The notes beneath the pieces were generated by a model. The model saw only the letters and a list, made by a program, of their open reading frames with translations, had not been told where the DNA came from and made no database searches. 64,000 nt of DNA, from NCBI GenBank assembly GCA_013433145.1, contig CM024177.1, forward strand, positions 4,738,110-4,802,109. Reading direction: 5' to 3'. Made by a program: the position numbers and the translations under genes. Numbering within the stretch: the first letter of the stretch is position 1; the number at the start of each line of letters is the position of its first letter. This document shows, piece by piece, positions 52,101 to 64,000 of this stretch. This DNA comes from Ascaris suum (taxonomy: Eukaryota; Nematoda; Chromadorea; Rhabditida; Ascarididae).

Positions 52101-55100
52101 CCCACCACCTCCATCCTCCACTCCATTGCTTTTCGTGGCCCATTGAATTTTGCCTTTGCACGTCTAAAAGATGCAGCTTCTCGCGAACTTCAGAACCATC
52201 AGAGTATAGTTAGAGAGACGTCCGAAATTCGGCAGCTTCCGGCTTCTTGTGCCATGTTGGAAGCTCCGAGGTTCGTGTGGGGCCACTTTTCAGACCCCGG
52301 ATGCCAACACTAATGTCAGGCTTTGCACAGTGAGTGCAGTGTTTATGCACCTTTGCAAATTTTAATGCGCAGAGCGCACTACGGCCAAACTTTGTACTTC
52401 TGCACAGTGATGAGCACTGATCTGTTCGTTCGTCAGTTTCAAGACGCACGCGGCAAAAACTAGAGTTTGCGAACGTGGCGGGTATAACTTATTCACATTC
52501 TTTTTTGTTTTTTAAGTGACTACGAGCATCTTGGAAGGACCCAAATTTGACTATATTATATGCATTGGCTACCTGAACTTTCGTTTAAAGTTCGCCGCAT
52601 TGCTGCGCATTTGTATGAGTGATCTGACCACTACAGTATAATACGTTTTCCCAGCTCATGCATCGGTCTGACCAGATGAATAAGATTCTGAAGACATGTA
52701 CCTACCAGCTCTAATTGTTCTGCCAAGGGGGGTAAGCTCCGCTTATGCGCTAGTTTCGCGAAAATGTTTACTATTTACGGTTGAAAGCAGTGTCTAGGGA
52801 TCGGACGGATTGGGGTAGCTGTCACATTATGACCACCGTTATCTAAAATATGTCACGAGCGCGCACGTACGTGTGAGCATTTCCGCGCATATTTTTATCA
52901 GCGGGGATAATTTTGCGTCTCTCTTTGCATCGGCGCTAATTTCCTCTATGACTGCATGAAGAAAAAGACTGAAGAAATTACATTTCACGTCGAGCGCCCG
53001 GACCTAACTGTTTTATCGTAATTGTATTTTCGAATTCAATAGAATATCGCGTATAACCAAACAGCCATGAGACAAGCCTAATGACCAAGCTGGATCGCGA
53101 TTTACCCAACTAACAAATATTGCTCGTCATGTTCATTTTCAGTGAAGAAAATATTAAGCGATTGTCTTTCTTAAAGTTTTTGGCTATTTAAGCGCAACTT
53201 TTTATTCTATTTGATAGTTGTTTATTCCTACATGACGCCACTATTTAACACAATTGTGAATACCACAGTAATAACAAATAACAAGCAAAGAATGGCATAA
53301 AATGAAGCAAAATGCACAAGAAAAATTGTTGTTCATACAAGTTCATTCAATTTTTCATTACTCATTAAAAAATATCTCAGCTTATTGACAACTTTCCGTA
53401 ACAGTTCTTCCCGAAGATATTCCTCGACAACATAATTGACTGCTCTCACATAAGGCATTTTTGACGTTGTGTTTAGCCGCTAAAACCATCAACAAAAAAA
53501 ATGGCTATTGCGCATAATATCGATATGTATTTCACGTTAGCGAAATTTGACAGCAGCTACTGTGCAAATTTGAATAACAAACATCCAGATGCGTCTTTTT
53601 GCGCAGTGAGATTGAATAATTTCTCGCCAATCTTTTACATCATTTCGATTTATTCGTACAGTTCATAATAATCGAATAAGTTGGCCTTTTATTCGGCACA
53701 AATGATTTAGAATAGAGCCTTCTCAACGCTAACGATGTATTCTTGCCTGTCGGACGAATTTCTTTTGAGGATAAAATACTTTCGTCTATTGTCTCCTCTA
53801 AATGTGAATCCCACTTCATCTCTGATAACTCTAGTTTAACCATCATGTAACCTATAGGTGCTCATTTTCATCGTTCATATTCCGCAGAGGTCTTTAAATG
53901 TATGACTGCATTTCCAAATACTGCGGAATGACCTGTCCATTTGAAATCTGTGAGGATATTTTTATTCCTTTGCAGTGAGGTTGACTGCAATCAACTAGAG
54001 CAACATCTCACGTTAATGGATTAACGTAGTTCATCTCACAGTGTGACATGAAATGTTGAAAGCAGAAGATATGAAATCTGAATGATTTTTCATAATGTGG
54101 TAGAAGAAAGTGAGGTTTGGGGTTTCTTTCGACCTTAACTGCTTCATTAAGCTGTATAAAACCACTGATTATAGGAAGAAAGTAGGTAGATGCAATGGAA
54201 CCCATTCTCTGAAAAGTATACCATTTAAATACACATTCAATAAAAAGAGTACCATGTTCATCATAATAAGTGGCTAACGAGTGCGTTTATAGAAATGAAA
54301 TGAAATTTGCCGAAGTAGGCATTGAGTGCAATAATTTGTACTATTGTAATGTGGGCGCTCCGCACTCCATTAGCACCATTAGAGCTTACAAGTGCATGCA
54401 AATAGAAAGAAATATTCCTGAAAATGAGTTGCATAGTCGAGCAAAGTGGAATGCTGAACTTTATTCTCTAGTCCTATGAGAAAAAGTGATACAGAATAAA
54501 AATATTAAAGCTTTTCACTTGACAGACCCAATAGAAATGTAAGCAGCAGCAGATTTGAAAAATGAAATTGAAGTTTGCTTTTTTAATTAGGGGCTTCTGC
54601 CTCTGGCTAAAGAAACAACCTTCAGTTTGAACCATCCTCTGTATTGATGATCCCACTTTCTACTGAAATAAAATTCAGCATCCCACTTTCTACTCTTGCT
54701 GATGTGTTGCTGATCTTATTTCATGAAACTGACTGATAGATATACGATTGAAATTTAGAGCCATCTGCCGCAACGCAATATCAGGAATATAGTGGCAATA
54801 ACAGTGGACTATTCTGATCCAGAAAACAGGCAAATGAATACGTAGCAGGCGAAAAAAGAAAGTTGCAATTACGTACGCTCGACGAATTCTTAAAATCTAA
54901 TTGTATCCTTAAATCCCTATTGCAACAAAAAAATATGGACTTGGATTTTAATGGACCGTTTAAATACAGTCCCAACTACGCCGAAAATGAGGGACGGAAG
55001 CTGATTTGGTATGGGAGAGGAGTGGCGAAGGAAGGGGAGGAAATTGGCTGAAGATGGGGAATTGTGGTATGTGGAAGGATCTGAATTTGTAGTTCAGAAC

Positions 55101-56930
55101 ATCTGCCAGTCAAGTTGAAATGTGAATCGTAGTTTTATAAACTAGCGTGTCTGTCGATAAACGGTGTCGTAACGCCCAATTAAAGCATGTCCTATCTGTA
55201 ATGCTCCTTAAAGCGCACTTCCCTAGAGATCATTCAATGAAGATCAGTTGGTAGGAAAAGTGCATTGAGAAGCCGTTTGGGACGAAAACAACTTAAAGGC
55301 ATCGTTGCATGCATGCTTATTATTTCAATTATTGTGTCAATGCTGTAACTCTATAACTTGCTCAGTTCAAAATGTTTTTAGCTTCCCAGCATTATCATGT
55401 GATTCTTGAATGATTCATGATGCTATGAAGTGTCCAGCAATGCTCATCGTCCTTCAAAAATCCTTCAAAATGGCTCCCTTTATGTGATCTTTTATTACAT
55501 CCGTTTGAAAAAAATAATAAGAAAATTTGAAAAGATCGTTGAACCTCGAGGTGAGCGCACTTATCAACACTGAGATAAATTTAAGGGATTACTGCACGAA
55601 CGACGATCATTTCTGTTTTCCAGAGAACAACGGGTGGGAATGCATGCTACGTTGACTGACATCATATGCACATGTACCTTTGCATTTCGATGCATCGAGG
55701 CATGCTACCTCCCAAGTGTTCAGAGAAGCAGTAGATAATAAAGTGATCAACAAGTAAAACTCGTCACTGCGCATCCTTCCCTAATTTTATATGCCTTCCA
55801 ACATCAATAGTCCGTCCAGATTATCACTGAGAACGACATTTAGCAGTCATCCACACCGTAGACTATGACAACCAGGTCTCGTCTTTGTGGATTCTACGAT
55901 TCACTGATTGAAACTATTTGAGGCAGGGTCGACTTTTATGTGTATGCAACCATCAGGCGATGTTCGTAAGATTTTTTGAGATTTTACGAAAGAGAAGCTG
56001 AAGGCATAGCAACATTCTGAAGACAAGGACTGTAGTGGAGGCAAGGACTCAAAGAGTTCGTTCGGAATATATCCCAGCATTTTGCGTTTATCGCTTCTTA
56101 GTGATTGCGTTCTCAGCAATAAAAAAAAGTATGCAGGGAGATGAAAACAGGCGGTGTATGAGGAGGTGGACAGGTGCATTGGATATCAGAGTACATATAC
56201 AGCCAGTTCACAAGAATTTCTTATGCTGCATTTGTGTAGACACCAGCAATCGTCGTTCAACGCTACAAAAAATGCAACCGTTTATGAATTATAATCACTA
56301 GAGGAAGAAAGGCACACACAATTGTAACGATTTCCTGGATGCCGTTGGTGAATAGCCACCATATGCTCCATACGCGACATCCGTGATGTGCAAGAAAAAC
56401 GGTTATGCTGTGTCTTAAGACGTTCTTGTGGACGATTTCTCACGCTCCCACCCTCGACGCATCTCTTCGCCATGTTGTCGAGTAAGTGGATAATCGTAGG
56501 AAAGCGGAGACCAACGCAGCATTAGTCGTAATAGCAAGTGATAAAATGCATTTGATATGTACTACGAGCAGTATTGGCAAAGAAGATTGCTTCTTCAAGC
56601 AAGGCAATCCAATAAACCTTTCATGAACATAAAAGAGGATTCCATCGAATTGTTCACTGCACACTGCATCTCTGCTACTTCACTCTGGCAGCGCACCAAC
56701 TTGATCGTTCTCAACTGATTTGATGCGTGAAGTGCTACTCATTCTCAGCGAAGTCTCTAATAAGACCTAAACATTTCTACCAAACTTCGCTTGCAGCCGA
56801 GTAATTTCAAGGTGGGGATTAATTTATGAGCCGCTGTAGAGTCGCCCAACTGACAGCATCATTTACGAAGGATGAGTGAACTTAAAAGGACTAGAAAGGC
56901 GGGATGAATTAAGTGGCCAGGGTGCCAGAT

Positions 56931-57080
56931 GGGGTGAGAAGTAGTTTGAGAGAGGAAGGTCGAGGAAGATAGAAAGGTAAGGAAGACGGGGAGGGGGAGG
57001 GAGGAAAAGGTGGAGAGAGATGGGAGCCGGAGAAGGGGGTAGAAGATGAAGGCAGCTGGAGGATGGAGGGGAGAGGAAAA
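56931..57080 (+). repeat. Purine-rich (GA/GGA) tract
   Basis: About 150 bp with very few pyrimidines on the + strand, made of irregular AGG, GGA and GAGA units. The minus-strand open frames over it, rich in Pro, Ser and Leu, are caused by the composition. It has triplex or slipped-strand potential and no sign of coding. Confidence 0.8.
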
Positions 57081-59608
57081 CGCGAATCACTGTTACCGAC
57101 TTTATGGAGGGGCAACTTAATTTCCTCAGAAACACCATCATGGTAATGGTTTATTTCGGCCAGTTATTTTGCCATAGTGATCATCATAAGTAAAGCAGCT
57201 TCAGTCTGTGAGTTTGTCAACACCTGCAGTTGGTAATAATGACAGCTGCAAATATACGAACGACGAAATGCTCGAGAGCGATTGTGAAAATGTGCGTTGG
57301 CGTATATGTAAATGCCGATTGTCGACTTGAGAAAAGTCACCAGATGCAGCCGTTTTGGGGCGTATCATTGCTTATGCTTTTCTCGACGTGCTTTCTTTTT
57401 TGAAAAAATAAATGGAGCTGATCTGATTTATTCTTGCTGAAGCATAACGCTTTAATGCCAACAGTGAATTCGGTCTCAGTTATACGTGCAATCTAGAGAC
57501 GAGCGAACGCTTAGTTAATCCTTTCTTATGTTCACAAGTCCATATCTTTCTTTACAAAGGAGGAATGTGCAATTTCGAAATCTATTGTGGTTTTTGTTCA
57601 CTTGGTGACGGTGTGTGAGACACACGAGCTATTCCGCTTCAAATGTTCGGAACACTTGTACTTTGAGGTAAATAAAGAGTCCATTTTGAAATACGCCTCA
57701 TAATCGATTATCATTGTTCTTTTTAATTTCCTCATATTTAAGCGTCCTCTTAAAAACGCGAAAATGTCTTAACGCCTCGATAGTAAATTCACTTCCATTA
57801 TGACTGCAGAAATTAAACATCATCAAGCACTTAGTTAATAATTATCATTCAAGGGATGTTTATTCGAAATGAACCGTTTTGCAACATCTGCATAGCAGTG
57901 AAAGTTTTAACTGTTGAAAGAAAGTAGCGAATTTCTGCAAGCATTTGAATGACGTCATGAAAATATAGCAAAAGATTTCGCACGTCCACTTAAGCGAAGA
58001 TCTGAAATTCGGGTTCACACCGCTGATTAATTCAACTCGAAAAGAAACTACAGAAGGCAGGTTTAATGATCGGGAAATCAAGATTTCGGAAACCGTTTGG
58101 ATGCTGTCGCCACTTTCAAGAGTTTCTGCTTGATAGCGAATTGCAGTTCATGCACAATAAGCTATGTGAGCAGTAAATTTTATGATGCTTTCAAATGAGA
58201 TGAAGTACTATTTGCCAAGGATGGCGCTATGAATGTCAAGTGGTTCGAATATCAGTGATTATTTAATGGCGAGCAACGATGGCGTGTTTATCATCTCATC
58301 GATGTCGCTCGTTACGCATTTATTCGCTAGAACGATGGAGCATTGCAATTCTCAAACTCGAACAACTATCGATTTGTTGGCTTGTAATATCTCCGCGTGA
58401 AAGTTATTTGCTTATTTCATCACATTTATTTGCCAATAGATGCTAATATTGCAATTTCTTTATGCGTCGGTCTTCATAAGGAAAGCAGTGAACGGAAACT
58501 GCTATTGTAGATTCATTTGCAACAGTGATCAAAGTACACCATCTATTAAAGTGCCTCGAAGAATACATACGTTTTTTTGTTCATTGCTTAAGCTGAAACA
58601 AGAGCTATTATCAACGTTCCCATAAAGAACAGCAAAGGTGTGTCACTTGGACATGCACAACACACAGGTAGATAAGTGTATGCTCATAACGATTAACGAC
58701 TCGATTTATTGCCGAATCGATAGTTTGCTGACGTTATTTTTCATTGTTTTCCCCTGTCTTTTGAGAGTAATAGTTTGATAGTCATTTTTCTGCTTTCTTT
58801 CAAATATGATCAAAGAAAGTGATAGCAGATTTGTATAAACGGCAATATATGTGGATGAGATGAACTAATTTGTAAGACCTCATATTTAATAAGCAGTCAA
58901 TATGTTTGTTAGGAAAATAATTATTCATTAGAAATGTTGAGAATATCCTACATATTTCTTGTTTTCACCACCCACATTCGGCTGCACTGTTTGCATTTAG
59001 TCGTTTTTTTCCTTATTTTCTGAAAGGCTATACGAATTTTAAAAAATAGTGGTAATTTTACCGCTCCCTTATCTCCTTACGTAAGTGCTTCAAATTATGA
59101 CCGCAGTCAAATTTATTCGGTGTAATTTCGGGCTTAGAAGAGCGAAATAAACAGCAGGGCACATATCCAGAGCATTCTGCGAAGGAAAGTATTAAATATG
59201 CCCTAAGCGAGAGGGCGTTAAAGCGTCAACTTCACTGCAAAGAAAAGACCTTGTTGCTTTTAAACGAAAAATATCCAAATTCAGTTGCTTTGATTTAGCG
59301 TTGCTACATGATTACGGCTTTTAGGTTGTCATGTAATCTCGCTGTTGGATACGCGAATACTCTATGTATCAAATGCATCACACACATAAAACCTGACTAT
59401 GACGTGTAGCCTCATTTTGTTGTCTCATACCTTCTTTGCACATAATGTATGGCTGCACTTTCTGTCTCGAGCTATATGCCAGCAAATTCAATCTTTAAGC
59501 TCTGAGTTGGACTCAATGATTTTCAGGTGTTTTTAGCTTTTCCTTCACTATATTACCCTCATTTTCCGAATTTTCACTGGCTACGCTTTTGATATGAATC
59601 GTAGTATG

Positions 59609-59697
59609 GAGCGTCGAAGAGATGAAGAAATAAAGAAGAGGAGGAAGTGAAAATGAAGTGGAGGAAAAAGACAAAGGAAGCAAACGAGAGAGAAAAC
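59609..59697 (+). repeat. Purine-rich (GAA/GGA) tract
   Basis: About 90 bp dominated by A and G in irregular GAAGA, GAGGAA and AAGGAA units. It is non-coding as far as can be seen. Confidence 0.75.
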
Positions 59698-62365
59698 TTT
59701 AACTAGAAGAGAAAAGTGAGCATATCAGCAAAAAAACTGACACCGTGATAGCGAAAAGTAAACGGAAAGCTGGTCACAGTTGCGCTTCTTAGTGCGCCAA
59801 AGCTGTGTCCTTTTGCAAATAACCTTCCTGATTTCCAGCTTATTCGCTGTGTCTCTTATTTGCGCTTCGTTGTTGGCAGCATGATTAATTGTCGTTACTC
59901 CTTCCAATATTACCATTCCTTCGTCTCATTATGAGTGATGAGCATGTTTTTTCGAACGTTTAAGCATTTTTTTAGAGGCAAAGAGGAAACTCGAATGTAA
60001 ATGAAGGAGAGCAAAGTTTGGAAAATGGTGAAGAAAGGAGAGGGAGGAACGAACATAAAATTCACCATCAATGCCTTTTTTTGTTTTGCCTGTAACAATC
60101 GTCAACGCCATTCTAAAATATTCAAAAGAGTGTTCTTATAGCCCTTCGTTTAACTCATCCTTCGACGGCATCGAGGCTCGCACCGTTCGAGACTTTTGCT
60201 TTATGTTTCCTCGTGATTATTTATTTTGGTATTTTTTTTCTGATTTGTGTTTTTGCTTAGTTTTTGTTCCACTTGAAATAATTCATTTCCATGCTATTTT
60301 AATGACGCATTGGTGGCATTTGCCCAATGAAGCCTCTTTAAACAGTTTTCATTTCGATGTACCCGTTGAACTGCGTAATTAAAATTGATAGCGTAGAAAA
60401 ATTGTGCACTATTTAATCAATCGCTGTGCAATATTGCACGTTCGTTATGTCCGGTTGAATACGCCATTGAATATCTTGTAGCAAGGGGCTCTCATTAAAG
60501 CACTTTCTTCATTAAAGCGCGTTGTCTGAATAAAATGCTCGCTAATGTCGACAATTCTTTCACATCGAATGACTTGATATTCATTTTCACTCACCTTTAC
60601 TTTAACCAAGCATATCACGCTCTGTGACTGAGAGCTTTATTCACTTCGTTGAACAATAAAATGGAAAACCTTTTAAGCTGACCGCTATGACTGTTACTGA
60701 ATCACCACCGCTCAAAAACTTCTGTCTTTGAATGCGTGCTTTGTAAGTTTTAAAATAATATATCTTGCATGCCTTGTTTATTGGCTTTTTCCGTGTTTCA
60801 GTGTACTCTTCAGCTCTTCATCCATCCACTGTATCATGCCTAATGCTGTTTACAGCAGTGGCACGGAGGCACATACGGGCGCATATCCAAAAAGCAACCT
60901 CACGTTCGAATGTTCATAAAGAAAGATATGTGTATAATCGAATAATGATATCACAATTTTTTTCGACCTGCTCAGTTCGCTGCACCCACTTCATCTAGAA
61001 CTGATCTTTACATGCACACACCATCCAATCATTCATTCAAGCTTCATCCAATCACGGTTTAAGGATGCATCTTAAATGAAGCTTTTGTTGAGCCATTCAT
61101 GGTTACAACCCGACGTATCCCTGCTTATTTTGCTCATTGATAGCACTGTTTATTTCCCGCGCAACGAAGGAGCCCTCACTCGCTCACATCTGTTTACGCC
61201 TGCAACAACAGGAAATTTTTTTCTGCTTTATAAGCGTAACTAGATGTGAACAGAAAAGGGGGTAAGGAGATAATAATGTGGTAGGAAATGACCGTGCATT
61301 GCCGTTCCGTTTTTACCACACATTTTGGGCGACATTCACTAAACCGGAAAATTGCTCTACTAAGGTGCGCGAAGTGTTCTCATTCGATATTATTACTGTA
61401 GCTGATGCTCGCTTGGTATTCCTGTAGGCACATTTTCCGACACGTATCACAAGATATCATTAGTTTTCGAGTATTGTTGTATTGTACTTAGAAGATCTGC
61501 TTAAATGGGATGTCACTGCGATTAAGTCTGCTGTCTTCTCATAACTCTATTGCAGTGCTTACAGTCAGTTCCATCGTCTCTTGGTATCTGTTCTCAAGCG
61601 CAGCCATTTCCGTACTTGTCACGATGTCTGCTTTTTTTTTCTTGGCACCATCTAAGTGGCGGCCATTTCGACTGCGATATCTGCTACGTCACATATAAAA
61701 ATGCACCTTCAACGTGCGCGTAAAGGATGTAAACGAATGCGCATTAAGTTCAATTTTGGCAACTTATATACACTTGCTTATTTTCCTTCCTTGGAATGCA
61801 AGTCAACTTTGGGTGGAAAATAAGAACTCTTGACCACACTATTCGACGACCCGTGAGAATTTCTCTACACTTCAAGACTATCGTCCGAATTTGCCTAGGA
61901 TTCTCGTTTGTGTATACGTTCATGAGATTCTCAGCCACTCTTCATTTAACGACTGTGCTCCTGTGTCGATGTCGAATTGGAAACTGCTGATTTTAGCGTT
62001 ATGGAGATTTTTTGGATGCTTACTTGTGTATCATGCTTGACATATTCCAATGTTTGATTATACTTGCTAGCTTGCAAATAAATTTCATGTTGGTAATCAC
62101 CTGTGATGAAGGGATAGGAAAAAGCCAGTAACCTAAAGAACGCAAGGGGTGGGCAGTGTGATTTGCAACCTGAAATGAATTTTCACTCAGTATGCTAACT
62201 TCATTAATTGTTTAACGAGTCACAAGAAGCTCAACAATAATTCAGAAGGATTCTAGTGTTTTGCCTAGTATATTCAATTCCAATAGTCTTATGTCTCCGC
62301 TGTGTCATTTCCATCGCTAACTTTCACGTTTTAGATATGATTGCCCTGGAGAGCCCTTCAAATAA

Positions 62366-62376
62366 ATTTGTTTCAG
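62366..62376 (+). promoter_or_regulatory. Splice or trans-splice acceptor before the GT8 start
   Basis: AATTTGTTTCAG ends at 62376, just 2 nt before the ATG at 62379. An acceptor this close to the start codon is typical of nematode genes whose mRNA receives a spliced leader. It could also be a normal acceptor joining an upstream non-coding exon. The frame is open further upstream to an ATG at 62337, which is the alternative start. Confidence 0.5.
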
Positions 62377-62378
62377 TT

Positions 62379-64000
62379 ATGATATCGATTCTGATTGTTG
62401 GCCTCCTTCTAGTTGCTCAGTCAGCTGCTTCGAATAATGCCTTCGTTTCAATATTGTCAACGAACGATTATTTGCTTGCTGCCAAAGTATTGGGTATTTG
62501 ACTTCCTTACTCTTTCAAAGCATTGAGCGGATTTACCATTAGCAGTTATATTATTCGAGATATCGCTTTAGAACCTCATTGAAAGTTTCGTTCTTCTCAC
62601 TATTAAATACCATCTCACTATTAATTAAAAGGTCGTTTGACATATAACTGCTGAAGAGCTGAAAACCATTTGCACAAAATGGGGATATTCAATCCCCAAA
62701 GAATTTCAGACTCTTATTACAATATGCAGTCGTCCCAAGCCTACAAAATCTCGGAACTTTAGTGACGCCTATTGAAAATTCTACTGCTCCATCAGAAAAA
62801 AAAATCGCAAAAAGAAATTGAACAGTCACCTCATTAAGGTTAGACTAGCCTTGACGGAACAGCGCTCTACCACGGTGGTGGTTATGTAAACCGGAATGCA
62901 ATATTTCTATAGAATTTGGAGCACAAACATTTTCATGTGCATGGTTATGTTATTTCAACAAGTCAGTTACTACTCTAACGGTGGATGACAGGTTTTGTCT
63001 TTCAAGTTTCCTTAAAAGGTGAGAAAACTGTAGAAAAAACGATTCGACGAAATATTTTGTTCTTTTGCAGCATATTCCATTAAAATGCAGAATATGAAGG
63101 AGCCTTATATTATTTTCTACACGGAAAATGTCGCGACGCAATCATTGAAATCATTACATTCGCTTGGAATAGATACATTTCCGATCAATGAAATAGACAC
63201 TCCCTATCGAGCATCACACAAAGGAGCCAAATTTCAGGTACACTTTAGGTCACTTTTTCTCTACGTTAGCCGACGTTACTAGATAAAATAAGGAAATGCT
63301 GTTTGAACGCGATTCACCTTACCGGCTGACTTTCTTTTTTGAGTTAACAACTCAGTTGTTAATCTGTTTGTTGACTGAGTGTGACAACAAAGAATTCGCT
63401 ACGTCATCCAACTTTCTTGTGGAACTACAACGCTCAACTGGATTACTCTGACATGGTAATTTTTCGATCTCTGAACTGCATAATTTACGTCGTCTATCGC
63501 ATGCAGATCATTATTTAAGCGAACCCGAGGGTCCTCTAATTTTCTGTCTCTGTCTTCTAGACCGAGGAAAATATATTTAGCTGCTCTTTCCGAGGGCTCA
63601 GTTAGATATTTCAGTTGATAAGCATGTCAGCATAACAGCACAAAAGTCTTATGACCTCAGAAGCTTCAATCGATGATCTCAGACGGTGCAGAGATGAACT
63701 TTTCATGTTGTTTCAAAGTGGCTATTACGAGCAAATGTGAGATCACGTGAACCGCTAAAGCATCCCCATAATTTGCTTTCTAATTGCCTCAGACAGTTGG
63801 GACGCGATTTCCAACGAAAAGGACCTCAAGGTACACTTAACACATTGACGCTATCGCCTTTTCAGTATACGCGAATAAACTTATGGGCGATGACGAATTA
63901 CACAACGTTCGTCTCGCTTGACTTGGACACATTAGTTAAGCACGATATCAGTGCGTTGTTTCGATGTGGATCTTTCTGTGCTTCGATGCGTCACTCCGAT
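62379..64000 (+). CDS. Glycosyltransferase family 8 (glycogenin-like), 5' part of gene
   Basis: Three exons fit one protein: 62379-62493, 63071-63237 and 63866-64000, with introns 62494-63070 (phase 1) and 63238-63865 (phase 0), both GT-AG; acceptors are TTTTGCAG and TTTTCAG. The 139 visible residues begin with a signal peptide or anchor (residues 1-18, MISILIVGLLLVAQSAAS). AFVSILSTNDYLLAAKVLAY follows at 21-40 and matches the first strand and helix of GT8 enzymes (glycogenin: AFVTLTTND). Residues 50-81 form the next Rossmann-like unit. YTRINLW at 95-101 and the metal- and UDP-sugar-binding D113-L-D115 in SLDLDTLV correspond to the glycogenin TKLHCW and DADTLV blocks. The end, CGSFCASMRHSD, is the segment before the usual FN(S/T)G motif. 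GT8 enzymes move a sugar from a UDP-sugar donor using Mn2+. The signal peptide points to the secretory pathway rather than cytosolic glycogen priming. The gene is cut by the window edge, and the acceptor sugar cannot be told. Confidence 0.85.

Larger units (their letters stand above)
46128..62365. other. Gene-less region with purine-rich tracts and weak open frames
   Basis: No gene is recognised. Weak candidates at 48703-48901 (+), 49612-49737 (-) and 52210-52488 (-) lie in G+C-richer patches; two of them are discussed in the findings. A 16-bp sequence (AGCAACCGAAGTCATT) is repeated exactly at 46617-46632 and 47326-47341. Purine-rich tracts lie near 56931 and 59609. Otherwise the sequence is A+T-rich with short A or T runs. 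Confidence 0.5.

Noticed and set aside
56863..57141. Pro/Ser/Leu-rich minus-strand frames over the purine tract
   Set aside because: The text is a direct result of the purine-rich opposite strand.
60071..60382. 103-codon + strand frame rich in Phe and Leu
   Set aside because: Chance-level length; the hydrophobic text follows from T-rich DNA.
61510..61698. 62-codon + frame with a true ATG and membrane-like text just upstream of the GT8 gene
   Set aside because: No splice or family support. The GT8 gene already has a signal peptide and an acceptor at its own start, so this is not needed as a first exon.
1..64000. CRISPR arrays, rRNA genes, bacterial operons
   Set aside because: None seen. 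Repeat spacing, gene density and splice structure all point to a eukaryotic nuclear genome.

Overview
The window looks like a gene-poor, A+T-rich stretch of a metazoan nuclear genome, most likely a nematode. The support is a multi-exon gene at the right end with GT-AG introns and a TTTCAG-type acceptor directly in front of its start codon, long non-coding stretches with AT, GA and TTTA-type simple repeats, and the lack of any bacterial gene packing. The species cannot be named from the sequence alone.

Two things are well supported. (1) A complete, young LTR retrotransposon lies at 6286-10243 on the + strand. It has two 303-bp LTRs that differ at two positions, a 4-bp TTAG target-site duplication, an AATAAA signal in each LTR, and a Gag-protease coding block in two overlapping frames (6872-7408 and 7345-9783). 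The coding block carries a coiled-coil-like segment, a Gag-like domain, a CCHC zinc knuckle and an aspartic-protease DSGA motif. No reverse transcriptase, RNase H or integrase lies between the LTRs, so the copy has to be moved by enzymes encoded elsewhere. (2) The 5' part of a glycosyltransferase family 8 (glycogenin-like) gene lies at 62379-64000 on the + strand. Three exons are visible (62379-62493, 63071-63237, 63866 to the window edge), with a signal peptide and a DxD motif. The gene runs off the right end.

Everything else is non-coding or unresolved. Region by region: 1-6285 has no recognisable gene, though two small G+C-richer islands have open frames; 6286-10243 is the retrotransposon; 10248-44949 is mostly featureless A+T-rich DNA with two long AT microsatellites, one GA microsatellite and some C-rich tracts; 44950-45505 shows protein-like text passing through three frames in turn, perhaps a decayed gene; 46036-46127 is a 27-bp tandem repeat that reads as a 9-residue repeat; 46128-62376 holds purine-rich tracts and a few weak open frames; 62379-64000 is the GT8 gene.

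At this base composition stop-free runs of 110-125 codons are expected by chance in 64 kb, so open frames of that size without other support were not called as genes. The retrotransposon's Gag, nucleocapsid-like knuckle and protease would act together to build particles around its own RNA. The GT8 enzyme belongs to secretory-pathway or glycogen-type sugar transfer and has no evident link to the element.
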